From Dyella ginsengisoli LA-4 (lineage in GTDB: Bacteria; Pseudomonadota; Gammaproteobacteria; Xanthomonadales; Rhodanobacteraceae): 64,000 nucleotides of DNA. Position numbers and translations under genes: made by a program. Below the pieces are notes generated by a model. The model did not search any database and was not told the origin of the DNA. It saw nothing but the letters and a program-made list of their open reading frames with translations. Location of the stretch: assembly GCF_000334915.1 (NCBI RefSeq), contig NZ_AMSF01000005.1, positions 1 through 64,000 on the forward strand. The letters are read 5' to 3'. This document shows positions 60,801 through 64,000 of this stretch, in pieces. Each line of letters begins with the position of its first letter. Position 1 is the stretch's first letter.

Positions 60801-61501
60801 CGCCAAGCCTCCGTCCGCAGCGCATCGAAGCGCGCGGCGTCGATCGGCGCGAAGCGCACGCGGTCGCCCGGGCGCAGCGCGGTCGGTTCGTCCGCGGCCG
60901 GGTCGAACAACCGCAGCGGCGTGCGTCCGATCAGCTGCCAGCCGCCGGGCAGGGTGTCGGGATAGATGCCGGTCTGTGCGCCGCCGATCGCCACGCTGCC
61001 GGCCGGCACGCGGGTGCGCGGATCGGCCCGGCGCGGCACCGCCAGCACCGGATCCAGGCCGAGCAGATAGGGAAAACCCGGCGCGAAGCCGAGCATCGCC
61101 ACGCGGTAGTGGCCGGCCGCGTGACGGGCGACGACTTCGTCGGCCCCCAGCCCGGTCAGCCGGGCGACCTCGTCGAGATCGGGGCCGGCGTCGCCGCCAT
61201 AGCAGACCGGCACCGTAACCTCGCGCGGCACCGGCGACGCCGCGTCCGGCGAGGCCAGTGCGGCCATCGCGGCCTCGCGCACGGCTTGATGCGGCGCGGG
61301 TCCGTCCGGTGTTCGCCAGGCCTCGGCGTCGAAACGCAGCAGCACGCTGGCGTAGGCGGGTACGCATTCCACGCCGGGCAGGGCGCGTGCGAGCACCGCG
61401 GTCGCGGCCAGCACGCGGTCACTGGTGTCCGGGGCGATGCCCTCGCCGACGTGCAGCAGCAGCGCGTCCTCGGCCAGGGGTTCGCAGCGGATCGGCGCCA
61501 T
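60797..61501 (-). CDS. pxpB: 5-oxoprolinase subunit PxpB
   Basis: 234-aa AHS1/KipI-type subunit with the signature VAMLGFAPGFPYLLGLD and the YPDTLPGGWQLIGRTP segment. Previously such proteins were called allophanate hydrolase subunit 1. It begins seven bases after the HIT-protein gene stops. Confidence 0.95.
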   Translation of the reverse strand: MAPIRCEPLAEDALLLHVGEGIAPDTSDRVLAATAVLARALPGVECVPAYASVLLRFDAEAWRTPDGPAPHQAVREAAMAALASPDAASPVPREVTVPVCYGGDAGPDLDEVARLTGLGADEVVARHAAGHYRVAMLGFAPGFPYLLGLDPVLAVPRRADPRTRVPAGSVAIGGAQTGIYPDTLPGGWQLIGRTPLRLFDPAADEPTALRPGDRVRFAPIDAARFDALRTEAWR

Positions 61502-61508
61502 CGACGGC

Positions 61509-61931
61509 TCAGCCCGCCGCGGCGGCGAGCCGGTCGTGCAGCGCGGCGACCAGGCGCTCGCGGACGGGCGCGGCATACGGTTCGGCGACGCCGCTGCCCC
61601 ACACCGGACCGGGCCAGGCGGCGTCGCCCTCGCGACGGGCGACCACGTGCACATGCAGCTGGCGCACGATGTTGCCCAGCGCGCCGAGGTTGAGCTTGTC
61701 GCAGGGCGCCACCGCGCGCAGCGCGTCGCTGACCAGGCCGATCTCGCGCCACAGGCGCTCCCGCTCGATCTCGTCCAGCTCGTGGATCTCGCTCATCGCC
61801 GCCCGCCGCGGCACCAGCAGCAGCCAGGCGAAGCGGGCGTCGTTCATCAGCCGCACGCTGCACAACGGCAGCTCGATCACCGGCACCGAGTCGCCGGCCA
61901 GGCGGGGATCCAGCGTGAACTCCGTGCTCAT
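61509..61931 (-). CDS. HIT-family protein
   Basis: 140-aa histidine-triad protein. The triad region is QLHVHVVARREGD: the first His is replaced by Gln (Q-x-H-x-H), a subgroup seen in proteobacteria, with the nucleophilic His retained. Nucleotide hydrolase or transferase activity is plausible. Its start overlaps the upstream dienelactone hydrolase stop by four bases. Confidence 0.85.
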   Translation of the reverse strand: MSTEFTLDPRLAGDSVPVIELPLCSVRLMNDARFAWLLLVPRRAAMSEIHELDEIERERLWREIGLVSDALRAVAPCDKLNLGALGNIVRQLHVHVVARREGDAAWPGPVWGSGVAEPYAAPVRERLVAALHDRLAAAAG

Positions 61932-62602
61932 GCCGCACCGCCCAGTGCATGGGCGAAGAAATCCAGCGTGCGCTGCCAGGCCAGCGCCGCGCTGGCGTTG
62001 TCGTAGGCGTTCGGATCCACGTCGCGGTTGAAGGCGTGTCCGGCCGGGTAGGTGTAGACCGGCATCTGCGGCAGCTTTTCGCGGTGTTGCTGCACCGTCT
62101 CCGGCGGGATCGAGGGGTCGCGTTCGCCGAAGTGGAAGATCACCGGCGCCTTCGGCGTGTCGTCCAGATACGCCGGGTTGCGCGCGCCGTAATAGCTCAC
62201 CGCCGGCAGGCCCAGCCGCTGCGCCGAGCGCAGCGCGACCGTGCCGCCCCAGCAGAAGCCGACCACGCCGATGCGGCCGGCCGAGGCGATCGCCTCGGCC
62301 GCGCTGGCCACGTCGTCCACCGCCAGCTCGATGCCAACCTCGGACACCAGCGTGCGGCCGCGGGTGAAGCCGGCTTCGTCGTAGTCCAGTTCCACGCCGC
62401 TCTCGACGTGGTCGAAGAAGCACGGCGCGACCGCGGTGTAGCCGGCCGCGGCGAAGCGGTCGGTGACGGCACGCATGTGCGCGTTCACGCCGAAGATCTC
62501 CTGCACCACCACGATGCCGCCGCGGGGCTTTCCCGTCGGCTGGGCGAGGTAGGCGCCGATGCAATGCAGGCGGGTCGTATTGAGGCTGATCGACTGACCC
62601 AT
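61928..62602 (-). CDS. Dienelactone hydrolase-family protein (operon copy)
   Basis: 224-aa alpha/beta hydrolase with the Cys nucleophile in GFCWGG, Asp in GERDPSI and His in AGHAFNRD. These small DLHs hydrolyse dienelactones or related esters; the natural substrate here is unknown. It is first in the run DLH-HIT-pxpB-pxpC-pxpA-DUF969-DUF979-pcp, each gene overlapping or closely spaced. Confidence 0.88.
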   Translation of the reverse strand: MGQSISLNTTRLHCIGAYLAQPTGKPRGGIVVVQEIFGVNAHMRAVTDRFAAAGYTAVAPCFFDHVESGVELDYDEAGFTRGRTLVSEVGIELAVDDVASAAEAIASAGRIGVVGFCWGGTVALRSAQRLGLPAVSYYGARNPAYLDDTPKAPVIFHFGERDPSIPPETVQQHREKLPQMPVYTYPAGHAFNRDVDPNAYDNASAALAWQRTLDFFAHALGGAA

Positions 62603-62679
62603 CTTGCGGTCCCCCGGTGTGGCTCGGAAACGGGAAGTCTAGTCCGCTTCGCGCTGCGGAGCCGATCGTGGGATCCTGA

Positions 62680-63336
62680 TCAGCCGACGTGCTCGGCGAG
62701 GAACGCCAGCGTGCGCTGCCAGGCCATGGCGGCACTGGCGGCGTCGTAAGCGCCACGCTGGTCGCAGTTGAAGCCGTGGTCCGCCTCGTATTCGTACACC
62801 GCGGCGTCCGGATTGGCGGCAGCTACCGCGGCACGGTCGGCCGCGGTGATGTGGGTGTCCTTCAGCCCGTAGTGGAAGATCAGCGGAGCCCTGGCCGGCC
62901 TGTCGACCAGCTGGGCGTTGCTGCCGCCGTAGTAGCTCGCGCCGGGCAGGCCCAGCTCGATGGCGGCGGCATAGGCGACCGAACCACCCCAGCAGAAGCC
63001 GATGGTGCCGACCTTGCCGGCGCCGGCCACGCGCCTGGCAGCGGCGGCCACGTCCTGCACGGCACGTTCGAGGCTGACCCGGGCCTTCAGAGCCACGCCC
63101 TCGCGCATGCCGTCGGCGTCGTAGCCCAGCTCCACGCCGGGCTTTGCCGAGTCGAACAGCGCTGGCGCGATCGCCAGATAGCCGGCGGCGGCGATCCGGT
63201 CCGTGACTTCGCGGATGTGCGCGTTCACGCCGAAAATTTCCTGGATCACCACGACGCCACCGCGTGGCGTGCCGGCCGGTTCGGCGAGGTAGGCGCCGAT
63301 CGGTGTGGCGCTCGGCAGTTCGATCATCCGACCCAT
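62680..63336 (-). CDS. Dienelactone hydrolase-family protein (second copy)
   Basis: 218-aa paralogue of the preceding DLH; shares [28 protein letters not shown] and the nucleophile motif GFCWGG, with Asp in GLKDTHI and His in EADHGFNC. The two genes are adjacent, same strand, 77 bases apart, indicating an old tandem duplication. The ATG at 63336 follows GAAGGAG; a longer start at 63396 is not supported. Confidence 0.88.
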   Translation of the reverse strand: MGRMIELPSATPIGAYLAEPAGTPRGGVVVIQEIFGVNAHIREVTDRIAAAGYLAIAPALFDSAKPGVELGYDADGMREGVALKARVSLERAVQDVAAAARRVAGAGKVGTIGFCWGGSVAYAAAIELGLPGASYYGGSNAQLVDRPARAPLIFHYGLKDTHITAADRAAVAAANPDAAVYEYEADHGFNCDQRGAYDAASAAMAWQRTLAFLAEHVG

Positions 63337-63439
63337 GGGGTCTCCTTCGATGGCGGGGGGAAGCGGCAGAAGGTTAATACCTGTCGCGTCAGGCATGCGT
63401 GCAGGATACGTTTTCGGAGGCGCGGGACGGCCGTCGCGT

Positions 63440-63445
63440 TACAAT
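63440..63445 (+). promoter_or_regulatory. Likely -10 box of rimO
   Basis: TACAAT 28 bases before the rimO start codon; no clear -35. Confidence 0.35.
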
Positions 63446-63472
63446 GGCAGGCTGCCCCACCCGGTAACCCTC

Positions 63473-64000
63473 ATGTCCGCCCAGTCCACCTCCCAGAAGA
63501 TCGGTTTTGTCAGCCTCGGTTGCCCCAAGGCGCTGGTCGATTCCGAGCGCATCCTCACCCAGCTCAAGGTCGAGGGTTACGAGATCGTGCCCAGCTACGA
63601 CGCGGCCGACGCGGTGGTGGTGAACACCTGCGGCTTCATCGACGCGGCGGTGCAGGAGTCGCTGGACGCGATCGGCGAGGCGCTGCACGAGAACGGCAAG
63701 GTGATCGTCACCGGCTGCCTGGGCAAGCGCGAGGAACTGATCCGCGAGGCTTATCCGGACGTGTTGTCGATCAGCGGTCCGCAGGACTACGCCAGCGTGA
63801 TGAGCGCGGTGCACACGGCGCTGCCGCCCGCGCGCAACAAGTTCCTGGACCTGGTGCCGGATACCGGCATCAAGCTCACCCCGAAGCACTACGCGTATCT
63901 CAAGATTTCCGAAGGCTGCAATCACCGCTGCAGCTTCTGCATCATCCCCTCGATGCGCGGCGACCTGGTCTCGCGGCCGGTCGACGAGGTGCTGCGCGAG
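63473..64000 (+). CDS. rimO: Ribosomal protein S12 methylthiotransferase, 5' part
   Basis: Radical-SAM enzyme that adds a methylthio group to Asp88 (E. coli numbering, D89) of S12. The first 176 residues are in the window: the N-terminal UPF0004 domain with its three cluster cysteines ([20 protein letters not shown]) and the radical-SAM CNHRCSFC (C-x3-C-x2-C) near residue 150. The gene runs off the right edge, so it is partial only because of the window. Confidence 0.95.
   Translation, partial: MSAQSTSQKIGFVSLGCPKALVDSERILTQLKVEGYEIVPSYDAADAVVVNTCGFIDAAVQESLDAIGEALHENGKVIVTGCLGKREELIREAYPDVLSISGPQDYASVMSAVHTALPPARNKFLDLVPDTGIKLTPKHYAYLKISEGCNHRCSFCIIPSMRGDLVSRPVDEVLRE

Overview
The window reads as a high-GC gammaproteobacterial chromosome. 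Gene content and order (miaA-hfq-hflX-hflK-hflC-purA, rnr-rlmB, apbC-dcd, pcp with pxpABC) and the protein flavour point to the order Xanthomonadales/Lysobacterales, probably a Rhodanobacter/Dyella-like member of Rhodanobacteraceae. That placement is an inference from memory of the families; no 16S gene is present.

Layout. 1-11.5 kb holds a DUF748 (AsmA-like) envelope protein, threonine dehydrogenase, and the conserved RNA/protease block miaA-hfq-hflX-hflK-hflC-purA. 11.5-20.7 kb is a compact accessory island with lower and more even base composition at its left edge. It carries a giant (about 2146 aa) DUF4297/Cap4-like nuclease fused to a STAND/P-loop NTPase and a long helical C-terminus, which resembles Avs (AVAST) antiviral proteins. 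Convergent to it lies a two-gene operon of a MazG-like NTP pyrophosphohydrolase and a PD-(D/E)xK nuclease-Schlafen-group-3 (DUF2075) helicase. This is the best candidate for an under-described defence locus in the window.

20.9-28.1 kb contains an AraC regulator, a class C beta-lactamase-like serine hydrolase, a small periplasmic repeat protein, an M1 aminopeptidase and a 2OG-Fe(II) dioxygenase. 28.1-29.2 kb is a gene-free patch made of four tandem copies of a 272-bp unit, each built around a long REP-type hairpin, abutting a truncated OprB-porin 3' fragment. 29.2-34 kb holds a LytS/LytTR two-component system with a small lipoprotein, and a GGDEF-EAL protein. 34-37.2 kb is gcvP under a tandem glycine riboswitch with a good promoter.

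37.2-42.5 kb carries a VOC protein, a HAD hydrolase, tRNA-Leu(CAG), RNase R, rlmB and a small membrane protein. 42.5-49.5 kb is a phosphate region: pstSCAB-phoU, RNase T and an OprO/OprP-like porin. 49.6-56.7 kb holds nth, an orphan RnfB-like ferredoxin, metG, a DUF2147 protein, apbC, an FMN reductase, dcd and a lipoprotein. 56.7-62.6 kb is an eight-gene minus-strand operon combining a dienelactone hydrolase, a HIT protein, 5-oxoprolinase PxpBCA, a DUF969/DUF979 membrane pair and pyroglutamyl peptidase; it looks like a complete pyroglutamate-salvage unit. The window ends with a second dienelactone hydrolase and the 5' part of rimO.

Two larger-scale patterns stand out. First, purA and rnr, close neighbours in E. 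coli, are separated here by about 27 kb that includes the defence island. Second, all four REP loci sit between convergent genes.
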